Source: Stappia sp. BW2
GTDB lineage: Bacteria > Pseudomonadota > Alphaproteobacteria > Rhizobiales > Stappiaceae
DNA length: 64,000 nucleotides
Assembly (NCBI RefSeq): GCF_008107695.1
Contig: NZ_VIRG01000070.1
Coordinates: 744,001 to 808,000 of the forward strand
Direction: 5' to 3'
How positions within the stretch are numbered: position 1 is the first letter of the stretch; each line of letters opens with the position of its first letter. A program made the translations under genes and the position numbers. Positions 23,896 to 30,832 of this stretch are shown piece by piece. The notes beneath the pieces are model-generated. The model saw only the letters and a program-made list of their open reading frames with translations. It ran no database searches and was not told the DNA's origin.

Positions 23896-24696
23896 ATGCC
23901 GGTCCCATATCGAACGTCCTTCAATGGCAGGTTGGACCGGCTGTCTTCGCTCATCGACCGGCTTCGCGTGCAGGTGGACATCTCGTTGACCGCTGATGAG
24001 GGCGCCAATGATCCCAATCTGAGAATCTACGAAAGTCCGATAAGAGGGCAGAGACTGGTCTTTTGTCCGGTCCGGGACGGAAAGCACATGCTTTCCGGAA
24101 TGGAGCCTGCCGATGACGAGACGTTGCTTGTCGCGGCCCGGATTACGATCTCCGGCGTTGGCAGGCAGCTCATCAGTGCCCTGCCGGACTGTATTTCCGT
24201 GCCGATGGAGGAAGACCCCTATCTGTCCGCGGTGGTGACACCGCTGATCGAGGAAGCCACCATGCCCAGATGTGGCGGGCAGGCAGCGTTCCAGCGTTTG
24301 TGCGAAGTTGTCGTGATCCGGCTGCTGCGTCACGCCATCGAGGAGGGCAAGGCCGATACAGGCCTTTTGAACGGTCTGGCAAACCCGCGCCTTGCAGCTG
24401 CTCTAGTGGCAATCCACGAGGTACCTGGAGAACACTGGACGCTGGAGAGGCTGGCCGAAACGGCGGGAATGTCGCGCACGCAGTTCGCGGTGACTTTCAA
24501 GGAACTCGTCGGGACAACGCCCATGGGCTATCTCTCCAACTGGCGTCTGGACATTGCCCGCTCCGAACTGGAAACCGGCCGGCAGGTCAAGGCCGTTGCA
24601 AGCCTCTGCGGCTTCGCAAGCCCCGCAGCCTTTTCCAGAGCCTTCTCCCGCCGGTTCGGCTACTCCCCCAAGCAAAAGCGCAGCCAGGCGGCTTGA
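23896..24696 (+). CDS. AraC-family transcriptional regulator
   Basis: A 266-residue regulator with an N-terminal cupin-like (Cupin_6/AraC_N) effector domain (residues about 10-150) and a C-terminal double helix-turn-helix. The latter contains TLERLAETAGMSRTQFAVTF and VASLCGFASPAAFSRAF, followed by FGYSPKQ. CAGGAGT precedes ATG 23896; a GTG at 23878 in frame is less likely. It is divergent from the peroxiredoxin-like gene, a frequent pairing for redox or electrophile-responsive regulators, so control of that gene is inferred. Confidence 0.88.
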   Translation: MPVPYRTSFNGRLDRLSSLIDRLRVQVDISLTADEGANDPNLRIYESPIRGQRLVFCPVRDGKHMLSGMEPADDETLLVAARITISGVGRQLISALPDCISVPMEEDPYLSAVVTPLIEEATMPRCGGQAAFQRLCEVVVIRLLRHAIEEGKADTGLLNGLANPRLAAALVAIHEVPGEHWTLERLAETAGMSRTQFAVTFKELVGTTPMGYLSNWRLDIARSELETGRQVKAVASLCGFASPAAFSRAFSRRFGYSPKQKRSQAA

Positions 24697-24740
24697 ACCG
24701 TCTGTCAGCTGAGCTTCAGTAGCCTCACAAGCCCCCGTTC

Positions 24741-24862
24741 TTGTCATCCCGGTTTGCTGCACAGCGCCAGGACCGGGATCCAGTATTCGCCGGAGCTGAC
24801 GTGGGGATGCGAAGCGGCCGAGACCGCCGGTTACTGGATCCCCGCCTTCGCGGGGATGACAA
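24741..24862 (+). repeat. Palindromic intergenic repeat, 122-bp copy 1
   Basis: Bounded by TTGTCATCCC and GGGGATGACAA. Internally, CCCGGT...ACCGGG forms one stem and CCCCGCCTTCGCGGGG a second, and the CAGTA/TACTG segments pair across the middle. A near-identical 122-bp copy begins 226 bp downstream. No coding potential is supported. Confidence 0.85.
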
Positions 24863-24966
24863 GGAGGGGGGCGGTTTGGGTTCGTGGGGGGGCTTGATGA
24901 TTGGAGCGCTAGGGGGCTGCTTTCGCTGAGAGGCGGTGCGCGCTACTGCGTCTTCCCCAACCCCGT

Positions 24967-25088
24967 TTGTCATCCCGGTTTGGTGCGCAGCGCCAAGACC
25001 GGGATCCAGTAGCCGCCGGAGCTGACGGGATGATGCGAAGCGGCCGAGACCGCAGGTTACTGGATCCCCGCCTGCGCGGGGATGACAA
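24967..25088 (+). repeat. Palindromic intergenic repeat, 122-bp copy 2
   Basis: Same length, ends and internal stems as the copy at 24741, with roughly one difference in eight to ten bases. Differences include TTTGCTGCACAG versus TTTGGTGCGCAG and CGCCTTCGCG versus CGCCTGCGCG, the latter in the loop only. The shared flank after both copies suggests duplication of a larger unit of about 226 bp followed by divergence. Confidence 0.85.
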
Positions 25089-25169
25089 GAGAGAGGGCGG
25101 TTTGGGTTCGCGAGAGGTAAGCATACTTGAACTGCGGCGGAGTATTCGCGCCGCTACATGCCGTTCAGG

Positions 25170-25424
25170 TCAGCCGCGATCCTGAACCGGTTTTTCCAGG
25201 GCATAGAGTTCGTCGTTGATGTCGTCGACCTTGCGGGCGAGGAGTGCCTGGGCATCGTTGAGGCCGAGGTTGTAGAACCTGGCCCCCAGAGACGGCGTCA
25301 GGAAATTGATTAGCAATTCGGCGTCCATGTTGCCGATGTCGATATCCAGATCGGTTTCGAGATAATGCTTGATCTCGGAGGCGAGGCGGGTTCTGGCATC
25401 CTTGTCGAGTGTCAGCTCCGTCAT
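25170..25424 (-). CDS. DUF2164 family protein
   Basis: The 84-residue acidic protein shows the DUF2164 pattern: IKHYLETDLDIDIGNMDAELLINF followed by ARFYNLGLNDAQALL. No function is established for the family. It starts 20 bases after the purQ stop on the same strand, so it is probably co-transcribed with purS and purQ. Confidence 0.82.
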   Translation of the reverse strand: MTELTLDKDARTRLASEIKHYLETDLDIDIGNMDAELLINFLTPSLGARFYNLGLNDAQALLARKVDDINDELYALEKPVQDRG

Positions 25425-25444
25425 GCCCGCCTCCCGGATGGTTT

Positions 25445-26110
25445 TCAGGCTGCTTCCAGCAGGCTTTCGAACAGGAGGCGTCCGTCGAGGCCACCGTTGA
25501 GCGGCTCGATCAGGTTTTCCGGGTGCGGCATCATGCCGAGCACATTGCCTTTGGCATTCATGATGCCGGCAATGTCGTTGATGGAGCCGTTCGGGTTGGT
25601 GTCGCCCGCGTAACGGAACACGACCTGGCCGTTGTCCTCGATCTGCTTCAGCGTGTCGGCATCGGCAAAGTAGTTGCCGTCATGATGGGCCACCGGGCAG
25701 CGCCAGACCTGGCCTTTCTCGAATTTCGACGAGAACCTTGTGGCGTTGGTGACCGTTTCCATCAGGACTTCGCGGCAGACGAAGGTGAGACCGGCGTTGC
25801 GCATCAGGGCGCCCGGCAGCAGGCCTGCCTCGGTCAGGATCTGGAAGCCGTTACAAACACCCAGTACGGCAACGCCGCTGTCGGCCTTGGCCACGAGATC
25901 CTTGAGGATCGGCGAGCGGGCCGCAATTGCGCCGGAGCGCAGATAATCGCCGTAGGAAAAGCCGCCCGGCACAACCACGAGATCCACATCCGGCAAGGTG
26001 CTTTCCGTGTGCCAGACGCTTTGCGGCCTGGTGCCGGTGATCAGTTCCAGGGCGTGGAACATGTCACGGTCGCGGTTGGAGCCTGGGAAAACGATGACTG
26101 CGGTTTTCAT
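25445..26110 (-). CDS. purQ: Phosphoribosylformylglycinamidine synthase subunit PurQ (glutaminase)
   Basis: A 221-residue class I glutamine amidotransferase. The nucleophile is Cys86 in VLGVCNGFQ, and the His-x-Glu partners are in MPHPENL near the C-terminus. The N-terminal AVIVFPGSNRDRD is typical of PurQ. It hydrolyses glutamine and feeds ammonia to PurL through PurS. On the same strand lie a 35-residue membrane peptide gene and purS upstream and a DUF2164 gene downstream. Confidence 0.97.
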   Translation of the reverse strand: MKTAVIVFPGSNRDRDMFHALELITGTRPQSVWHTESTLPDVDLVVVPGGFSYGDYLRSGAIAARSPILKDLVAKADSGVAVLGVCNGFQILTEAGLLPGALMRNAGLTFVCREVLMETVTNATRFSSKFEKGQVWRCPVAHHDGNYFADADTLKQIEDNGQVVFRYAGDTNPNGSINDIAGIMNAKGNVLGMMPHPENLIEPLNGGLDGRLLFESLLEAA

Positions 26111-26128
26111 GTGGGCAATCCAGTCGGT

Positions 26129-26236
26129 TCAGAGCAGAACAAGTACGGCTATCAGGGCCGCGATTGCGGGCACCAGAATGAATATCGCCGCTTTGGTGGC
26201 CATGAAGATCAGGGCCTTGCGGGTATCGTCATCCAT
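26129..26236 (-). CDS. 35-residue membrane peptide encoded between purS and purQ
   Basis: ATG 26236 to TGA 26129 encodes MDDDTRKALIFMATKAAI followed by FILVPAIAALIAVLVLL. A charged N-terminus of seven residues is followed by one hydrophobic helix. It lies 18 bases before purQ and 28 bases after purS, in their orientation. I recall a small membrane protein being annotated at this site in related Alphaproteobacteria as associated with FGAM synthase, but its function is unknown. A role in tethering or modulating the PurSQL complex would be speculation. Confidence 0.7.
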   Translation of the reverse strand: MDDDTRKALIFMATKAAIFILVPAIAALIAVLVLL

Positions 26237-26264
26237 TGGCGGTGCCCCGGTGTCGAAGTCTCGG

Positions 26265-26504
26265 TCAGGCGATTTCGATCGCGTAGTTCTCGATAACGGT
26301 GTTGGCGAGCAGCTTTTCGCACATCTGCTCCAGTTCAGCCTTGGCGGCTGCCTTGTCGGAGCCGGTCAGTTCGACATCGAACACCTTGCCCTGACGAACG
26401 GAGCCGACGTCGCCGAAGCCGAGGCCGCCGAGCGCACCTTCGATGGCTTTTCCCTGAGGATCGAGAACACCATTTTTCAGGGTGACGATCACACGTGCTT
26501 TCAT
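26265..26504 (-). CDS. purS: Phosphoribosylformylglycinamidine synthase subunit PurS
   Basis: The 79-residue protein matches PurS: ARVIVTLKNGVLDPQGKAIEGAL at the start, the VRQGKVFDVEL strand and a closing TVIENYAIEI. PurS bridges PurQ and PurL and channels ammonia between them. ATG 26504 gives the family N-terminus; the frame is open 20 codons further upstream across a hairpin and is not used. It heads the purS-small peptide-purQ-DUF2164 group. Confidence 0.96.
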   Translation of the reverse strand: MKARVIVTLKNGVLDPQGKAIEGALGGLGFGDVGSVRQGKVFDVELTGSDKAAAKAELEQMCEKLLANTVIENYAIEIA

Positions 26505-26551
26505 GATTGGGATCTCCGCAGCAGACTGCAGATTCTGCAGTTGAATGACTT

Positions 26552-26579
26552 TGGGGCTCCCCATACACGAGGAGCCCCA
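26552..26579 (-). promoter_or_regulatory. Stem-loop between the lipoprotein gene and purS
   Basis: TGGGGCTCC pairs perfectly with GGAGCCCCA around a ten-base loop, 35 bases after the lipoprotein stop and about 48 bases before purS in the minus orientation. No T-run follows. It could be a weak terminator or an attenuation/processing element in front of purS; the sequence does not decide. Confidence 0.45.
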
Positions 26580-26613
26580 TTTGCGAAAGGCCTGTGAGCA
26601 GAAAACCTGCGAA

Positions 26614-27153
26614 TTACGGCACGCGCCTGATCGTCGTCTGCTTCAGGAAGCGGCTCAGATTGGCGTTTGCCCTGGAGCTTGATTTTGCAAAGGAGGCAAT
26701 GGCACTGCCGCGGTCGTTTTGAAAGATGACGCGTCCGGACACGTAAAGGTTGCCCTTGTCCGTCCGGTACCGGGCGGTCATGTCGAAGCCGGTATAGGTT
26801 TTGGTGACGACGCGGCGCTTGGTCTTGAAGCGCACTTCGCCCTTTGAGGCCACATTGGCGATGTTGCCGACGGCATTCATCAATTCGGCAGAAAGCAGGT
26901 TTTGCCGGATGGCCGTTTCGACATCGCCTTTGACCTTGATCGGGCCCACCACGACAACTTCAGGCGACTTGCACCTGGGTGGAAGGCAAACATAGACGGT
27001 CTTGTTGCCGCTTTGCTTGCTGGCCCAACCCTTGGGAGCAAAGCTGGAGGAAATGCTGCCGGGCTTCAGGCCGGAGGTCTGACAGGCAGCGAGAAGACCG
27101 CACAGAAGTACAATCGATGCAGCTTTGAAAATGGAAGAAAATCTAAATGACAT
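26614..27153 (-). CDS. Hypothetical lipoprotein (179 aa)
   Basis: The lipoprotein signal peptide ends in LLCGLLAAC, with the acylated Cys at residue 24. The mature part of about 155 residues includes KTVYVCLPPRCKSP (a likely disulfide pair), a helical middle (VETAIRQNLLSAELMNAVGNI) and a beta-rich end. No family is recognised with confidence. It lies between purC and purS on the same strand. A hairpin overlaps its ribosome-binding site and start codon. Confidence 0.8.
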   Translation of the reverse strand: MSFRFSSIFKAASIVLLCGLLAACQTSGLKPGSISSSFAPKGWASKQSGNKTVYVCLPPRCKSPEVVVVGPIKVKGDVETAIRQNLLSAELMNAVGNIANVASKGEVRFKTKRRVVTKTYTGFDMTARYRTDKGNLYVSGRVIFQNDRGSAIASFAKSSSRANANLSRFLKQTTIRRVP

Positions 27154-27184
27154 GACGCCCCCTTGTTAAACGAGGGGGCGTCAT
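27152..27184 (-). promoter_or_regulatory. 11-bp hairpin that buries the lipoprotein start site
   Basis: ATGACGCCCCC and GGGGGCGTCAT pair perfectly around an 11-base loop. On the minus strand the 3' arm contains the GGGGG ribosome-binding site and the first bases of the start codon of the lipoprotein gene. It also sits about 90 bases after the purC stop, so it may instead help terminate the purC transcript, although no U-run follows. Confidence 0.55.
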
Positions 27185-27274
27185 AATTGACAATGCCTCT
27201 GGTCGCAATCCTGACGTAGAGGCCATGCAAGGCGATTGCCCCGGCCTGTGTCAATACTGCATCAGTGGCGCGTC

Positions 27275-28039
27275 TTACTTGACCAGGGTCGGTCCGGAAC
27301 CTGCCGGGCGCTCGTTGGCCATCATGATCCCAAGCCGCTTGGCAACTTCCTGATAGGCTTCCAGCATGCCGCCCAAGTCGCGGCGGAAGCGGTCCTTGTC
27401 CATCTTGTCGTTGGTCTCGATGTCCCACAGACGGCAGCTGTCCGGGGAAATCTCGTCGGCCACGACGATGCGCATCATGTCGCCTTCGAACAGGCGGCCG
27501 CATTCGATCTTGAAGTCGACAAGGCGAATGCCGACACCCAGGAACAGGCCGCACAGGAAATCGTTGACGCGGATGGCAAGCGCCATCATGTCGTCCAGTT
27601 CCTGCGGGGTTGCCCAGCCGAATGCGGTGATGTGTTCTTCCGCGACCATCGGGTCGTTGAGCTCATCGTTCTTGTAGTAGAACTCGATGATGGAACGCGG
27701 CAGCTGCGTGCCTTCTTCCAGACCCAGACGGGTTGCGATGGAACCGGCGGCGACGTTGCGCACGACCACTTCCAGCGGAATGATCTCGACTTCCCGGATC
27801 AACTGTTCGCGCATGTTGAGGCGACGAATGAAGTGAGTCGGGATGCCGATGGCATTCAGATGATTGAAGATATATTCGGAAATCCGGTTGTTGAGCACGC
27901 CTTTGCCGTCAACAATCTCGTGTTTCTTGTTGTTGAAGGCGGTCGCGTCGTCTTTGAAATGCTGAACCAGGGTTCCCGGTTCCGGACCTTCGTAAAGGAT
28001 CTTGCCCTTACCTTCATAAATGCGCCGACGGCGGTTCAT
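27275..28039 (-). CDS. purC: SAICAR synthase PurC
   Basis: A 254-residue phosphoribosylaminoimidazole-succinocarboxamide synthase. The N-terminal nucleotide loop is KGKILYEG. The family segment VVRNVAAGSIATRLG is near residue 95, and the substrate-binding DEISPDSCRLWD near residue 195. It condenses CAIR with aspartate using ATP. The gene starts with MNRRRRIYEGKG, and the C-terminus is normal. The next same-strand genes, the lipoprotein and purS, follow after a hairpin. Confidence 0.97.
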   Translation of the reverse strand: MNRRRRIYEGKGKILYEGPEPGTLVQHFKDDATAFNNKKHEIVDGKGVLNNRISEYIFNHLNAIGIPTHFIRRLNMREQLIREVEIIPLEVVVRNVAAGSIATRLGLEEGTQLPRSIIEFYYKNDELNDPMVAEEHITAFGWATPQELDDMMALAIRVNDFLCGLFLGVGIRLVDFKIECGRLFEGDMMRIVVADEISPDSCRLWDIETNDKMDKDRFRRDLGGMLEAYQEVAKRLGIMMANERPAGSGPTLVK

Positions 28040-28346
28040 TGGCTATACCGTGTCTTTTAGAGAAAACTTTGACGGGACATGCTAACCTTGTCTGGAAATC
28101 CACCGGGACGATGTCCGTCGACCGGCCGATGCTTAGAGGCAGATGGCCCTGTTTTGCGGCGCGGAACTTAACCGAAGCCGGGCAAAAGTACAATCTTATG
28201 TTTCCGGAGAGTGCGCAGGACGGTTATGCTTTTGACGCATGCGTGCAGGTACTGCGTTGATTTGATCGTCGCGCGGGGATATGCAAGACACCAAATCAGC
28301 CCCATATGGGGAGAAATGCATCAGCGCAGTTCAGGAGACGATGAGT
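28040..28346. other. Intergenic region between purC and the DUF1476 gene
   Basis: About 300 bp serving as the divergent promoter region for purC and the DUF1476 gene. A 73-codon open frame at 28039-28260 lacks a credible ribosome-binding site and is not supported. No strong palindrome is seen. Confidence 0.5.
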
Positions 28347-28670
28347 ATGAGCACATTCGACAAGCGCGAGCAGGGGTTTGAAAACAAGTTCGTGCATGAC
28401 GAGGAGCTGCGGTTCAAGGCAACCGCACGTCGCAACAAGTTGCTGGGGTTGTGGGCGGCCGGTCTTCTGGGCTTTGAAGGCGAAAAAGCCGACGAATACG
28501 CCAAGGAAGTCGTCCGGTCCGATTTCGAGGAGCCGGGCGAGGAAGACGTGTTCCGCAAGCTTCGCGAAGATTTCGACGCCAACAACGTCGACCAGTCCGA
28601 TCATCAGATTCGCCGTACGATGGACGAACTGATGCACACGGCAGTTGACCAGTTGCAGAAAGAAGGCTGA
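28347..28670 (+). CDS. DUF1476 protein, F1-ATPase inhibitory zeta-type subunit
   Basis: A 107-residue helical protein that begins MSTFDKREQGFENKFVHDEE, the signature N-terminus of the DUF1476 family. It continues with FKATARRNKLLGLWAA and an acidic C-terminal helical part (SDHQIRRTMDELMHTAVDQL). In Paracoccus and relatives this protein (zeta) inhibits ATP hydrolysis by F1. Family members are largely restricted to Alphaproteobacteria, which supports the lineage call. ATG 28347 is preferred over ATG 28341 from family N-termini and the distance to AGGAGA. Confidence 0.9.
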   Translation: MSTFDKREQGFENKFVHDEELRFKATARRNKLLGLWAAGLLGFEGEKADEYAKEVVRSDFEEPGEEDVFRKLREDFDANNVDQSDHQIRRTMDELMHTAVDQLQKEG

Positions 28671-28697
28671 TCCAGGCTTTCTTAGATTTGACGCTTC

Positions 28698-28727
28698 AAA
28701 CGCCCGCCGGAAACGGCGGGCGTTTTG
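28698..28727 (+). terminator. Rho-independent terminator after the DUF1476 gene
   Basis: AAACGCCCGCCG pairs perfectly with CGGCGGGCGTTT (12 bp) around a GAAA tetraloop and continues in T residues, 27 bases after the stop. Confidence 0.92.
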
Positions 28728-28902
28728 CATTGTCGGGCAGGTCTTCCGGCACAGGCTCAAGAAAATCCGGTCCGCTTTCGGATGTGAACAAGAAAAATGC
28801 CTTCTCTCTTTGCGTCAACCAAGCTTGCGGAAATGCAAAAAGAGCGCTTGCGGTTGTGCCGGCCGGCGGATTTGATACCTCCACTTACGGAGGAGATGTC
28901 CC

Positions 28903-29709
28903 GTGTCAGATAATGCCTTTCTTGCCGACAAGCTGCGTTCCGGAAAAGCTGTCATTACCGGCTGGTCGCAATTGTCCGCCCCAATGGTTCCGGAGTTGTT
29001 TGCGCGCTCGGGTTACGAGGCGGTGACGCTGGACCTGCAGCACGGCATGTATGATTTTGCGTCTGCCTGCGAGGCAATGGCCGCCATTGCCCTGGCAGGC
29101 GCCCATCGCATCGTCCGCATTCCCGTGGGCGACAACGCCCTTGCGGGGCGGCTGATCGACATGGGGGCCGATTGCATCATCGCGCCGATGATCAATTCCT
29201 TCCGGGATGCAGAAATCTTTGCGCGCGCCGTCAAGTACCCGCCGATAGGCGAGCGAAGCTGGTCGCCGTTCCGCGCAGCCATGCTGAGCGGGCAGACCCG
29301 TGACGAATATCTTGAAAACGCCAACGCCCAGACCCTGGCCTTTGCCATGATCGAAACCCAGGACGCCATTGACGCATTGGACGAGATCCTGAGTGTCGAT
29401 TGTCTCGACGGCGTGTTCGTCGGCCCGAGCGATCTTTCCCTTGCGCTGTCGAAGGGCGCGTCGCTTGATCCGAACGGTGCTCACACAGGAAAAGTCGCTG
29501 GTGAGATTGCGGAACGAGCGCTAGCAGCGGGCAAACTTGCCGGGATTTTCTGCCTCAACGCCGACAAGGTCGAGGAAGCTTACAACCAGGGCTTCCGGCT
29601 GATGTCCCATGGCGTCGACACGCTTTTCCTCGATCATTCCGCAAGAGCGGCGCTCAAGGAAGTGGCCTGGCTGTCAGAACCGGAAACCGGGCCGGCCAGC
29701 GGATACTGA
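28903..29709 (+). CDS. HpcH/HpaI aldolase family protein
   Basis: A 268-residue class II pyruvate-dependent aldolase of the HpcH/HpaI/GarL type. Recognisable parts are AVTLDLQHGMYDF near residue 45 (base-providing His), the metal-binding Glu in FAMIETQDA and Asp in FVGPSDLSLAL. It should cleave or form 2-keto-3-deoxy-type acids with pyruvate. GTG 28903 is the start that fits GGAGGAG at 28887-28893; an ATG at 28894 is out of frame. A five-base-pair hairpin (CCTCC/GGAGG) overlaps that ribosome-binding site. The substrate is unknown. Confidence 0.87.
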   Translation: MSDNAFLADKLRSGKAVITGWSQLSAPMVPELFARSGYEAVTLDLQHGMYDFASACEAMAAIALAGAHRIVRIPVGDNALAGRLIDMGADCIIAPMINSFRDAEIFARAVKYPPIGERSWSPFRAAMLSGQTRDEYLENANAQTLAFAMIETQDAIDALDEILSVDCLDGVFVGPSDLSLALSKGASLDPNGAHTGKVAGEIAERALAAGKLAGIFCLNADKVEEAYNQGFRLMSHGVDTLFLDHSARAALKEVAWLSEPETGPASGY

Positions 29710-29728
29710 TCCCGACCTGTGGCAACGC

Positions 29729-29742
29729 TTGACCTGGGTCAA
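29729..29742. promoter_or_regulatory. FNR/NnrR-like palindrome upstream of a small membrane protein gene
   Basis: TTGACCTGGGTCAA is a perfect 14-bp palindrome of the TTGAC-N4-GTCAA form, close to the FNR/CRP-family consensus TTGAT-N4-ATCAA. It lies 20 bp after the aldolase stop and 150 bp before the next + strand gene. Binding of an FNR, NnrR or Dnr-type regulator is inferred from form only. Confidence 0.4.
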
Positions 29743-29894
29743 TGCTGAAATTTTCTAAATTGCGCAAGTATTGAAGTATTGAAACCGCGACGGTTCTGAG
29801 CCTCTGTCTGCAAGTTGGTTATGTGCCATAATCAACCCTTGCTAACGGTGCTGCTCAGGACGGAGAACCGCCGCTTTCCCGATGGGAGACCCTC

Positions 29895-30110
29895 ATGTGG
29901 AAACTGGCATTGATACTGTTCATCATCATCGGACCGACATTTGCCGGACTTGGTGCTCTTGTTCCGCTCTCCATTTACGGCGTCGGCGACTTCAACGCCT
30001 TGCTGCTGATTGGCGGCGCGGCTGCAGGCGCCGCGATTGCCGCTCCGGTGAGCTACTGGGTGGCGACGCGGATCGGTGTGCTGATGGATGCATCCTCAGC
30101 GCGGACCTGA
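29895..30110 (+). CDS. Small membrane protein (71 aa)
   Basis: Two hydrophobic segments fill most of the product (residues 4-28 and 35-60), with GVGDFNALLLIGGAAAGAAIAAPVS joining and forming the second. Similar short proteins are common in Alphaproteobacteria and have no known function. GGAGA at 29884 lies 7 bp before the ATG at 29895, and a TTGACCTGGGTCAA palindrome is about 150 bp upstream. It converges on the hydrolase gene, ending six bases before it. Confidence 0.75.
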   Translation: MWKLALILFIIIGPTFAGLGALVPLSIYGVGDFNALLLIGGAAAGAAIAAPVSYWVATRIGVLMDASSART

Positions 30111-30116
30111 CCAAAA

Positions 30117-30671
30117 TCAGCCCAGCTTTTTCATGAAATGCGCGAAGGACATCATGCCTTCCGGCCAGGGGCCGTGGCCGCTTTCCAGGTTGATGTGGCC
30201 TGCGGCCCCGGCGTCCTGAAAGGTGGTGCCCCAGACCTTGGCAAAGTGTTCGGCGCGCGCGTAGTCGCAATAGGGATCGTCCCGGCTGGCCACAAGATGC
30301 GCCGGAAAGGGAAGCGGCTGCTCCGGAATGGGCTTGAAATCACCGCCGTCAAATTCGGCCACCAGTTCTTCGCGGTCCCAATCGGACGGAGCGACCAGAT
30401 AGGCGCCGGCGATCTTGCCCTTCAGCGCATGCGCGCCATGGGCAACCAGGATGCAACCAAGCGAATGGGCGACAAGCACGACGGGCCGCTCGGCGGCGTC
30501 GACTGCCTCGACGAGCGTTTCCAGCCATTCCTTCTTGCTCGGGCTGTGCAATTCGGCCTGTTTCACCACACGGGCGTTCGCCATCTTGTCGCGCCAGCGC
30601 AGCATCCAATGGCCCGGCAGGGTCTTGCCGTAGCCGGGAACAAGCAGAATATCGGTGTCAGAAATTTTCAC
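30117..30671 (-). CDS. RBBP9/YdeN-type alpha/beta hydrolase
   Basis: A 184-residue serine hydrolase of the RBBP9/YdeN family. It begins with ILLVPGYGKTLPGHWMLRW, has the nucleophile elbow HSLGC near residue 89, and ends with an Asp (ASRDDPYCDY) and His (AGHINLESGHGPWPEG) that complete the triad. Natural substrates of the family are poorly known. GTG 30671 is used as the start, with AAGG about eight bases upstream. It is probably monocistronic. Confidence 0.9.
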   Translation of the reverse strand: MKISDTDILLVPGYGKTLPGHWMLRWRDKMANARVVKQAELHSPSKKEWLETLVEAVDAAERPVVLVAHSLGCILVAHGAHALKGKIAGAYLVAPSDWDREELVAEFDGGDFKPIPEQPLPFPAHLVASRDDPYCDYARAEHFAKVWGTTFQDAGAAGHINLESGHGPWPEGMMSFAHFMKKLG

Positions 30672-30782
30672 GGGCTACACCTTTTGAGTGGCTATCCAAG
30701 ATGTGCCGCTGTCTCGCAGTTTTTCCGTGCGCTTGTCAATCGCGTCAGGCAAGAGGCGAGGTGGCGATGGAAGGGAATGCAA

Positions 30783-30812
30783 AAAGAGCCGGTCCATGGA
30801 CCGGCTCTTTGT
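30783..30812 (-). terminator. Bidirectional terminator near the BA14K-like gene
   Basis: AAAGAGCCGGTCC and GGACCGGCTCTTT form a perfect 13-bp arm pair with essentially no loop, flanked by A residues on the left and TTTGTTT on the right. It lies 23 bases past the BA14K-like stop on the minus strand. Confidence 0.85.
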
Positions 30813-30832
30813 TTGGCAAGCTTCGCCCGCAT

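Larger units (their letters stand above)
24697..25169. other. Gene-free region carrying two repeat copies
   Basis: The 473 bp between the AraC gene and the DUF2164 gene hold the two 122-bp repeats at 24741 and 24967. The first 15 or so bases of downstream flank are shared as well (GGCGGTTTGGGTTCG after each copy). Nothing else is seen. Confidence 0.7.

Noticed and set aside
24741..25088. The two 122-bp repeats considered as a CRISPR-like array or an IS remnant
   Set aside because: Only two copies, each self-complementary and 122 bp long, with no spacers of constant length, no cas genes, no transposase fragment and no target-site duplication visible.
28039..28260. A 73-codon frame divergent from purC
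   Set aside because: It begins on top of the purC start, lacks a ribosome-binding site and resembles no family; the stretch is better read as promoter region.
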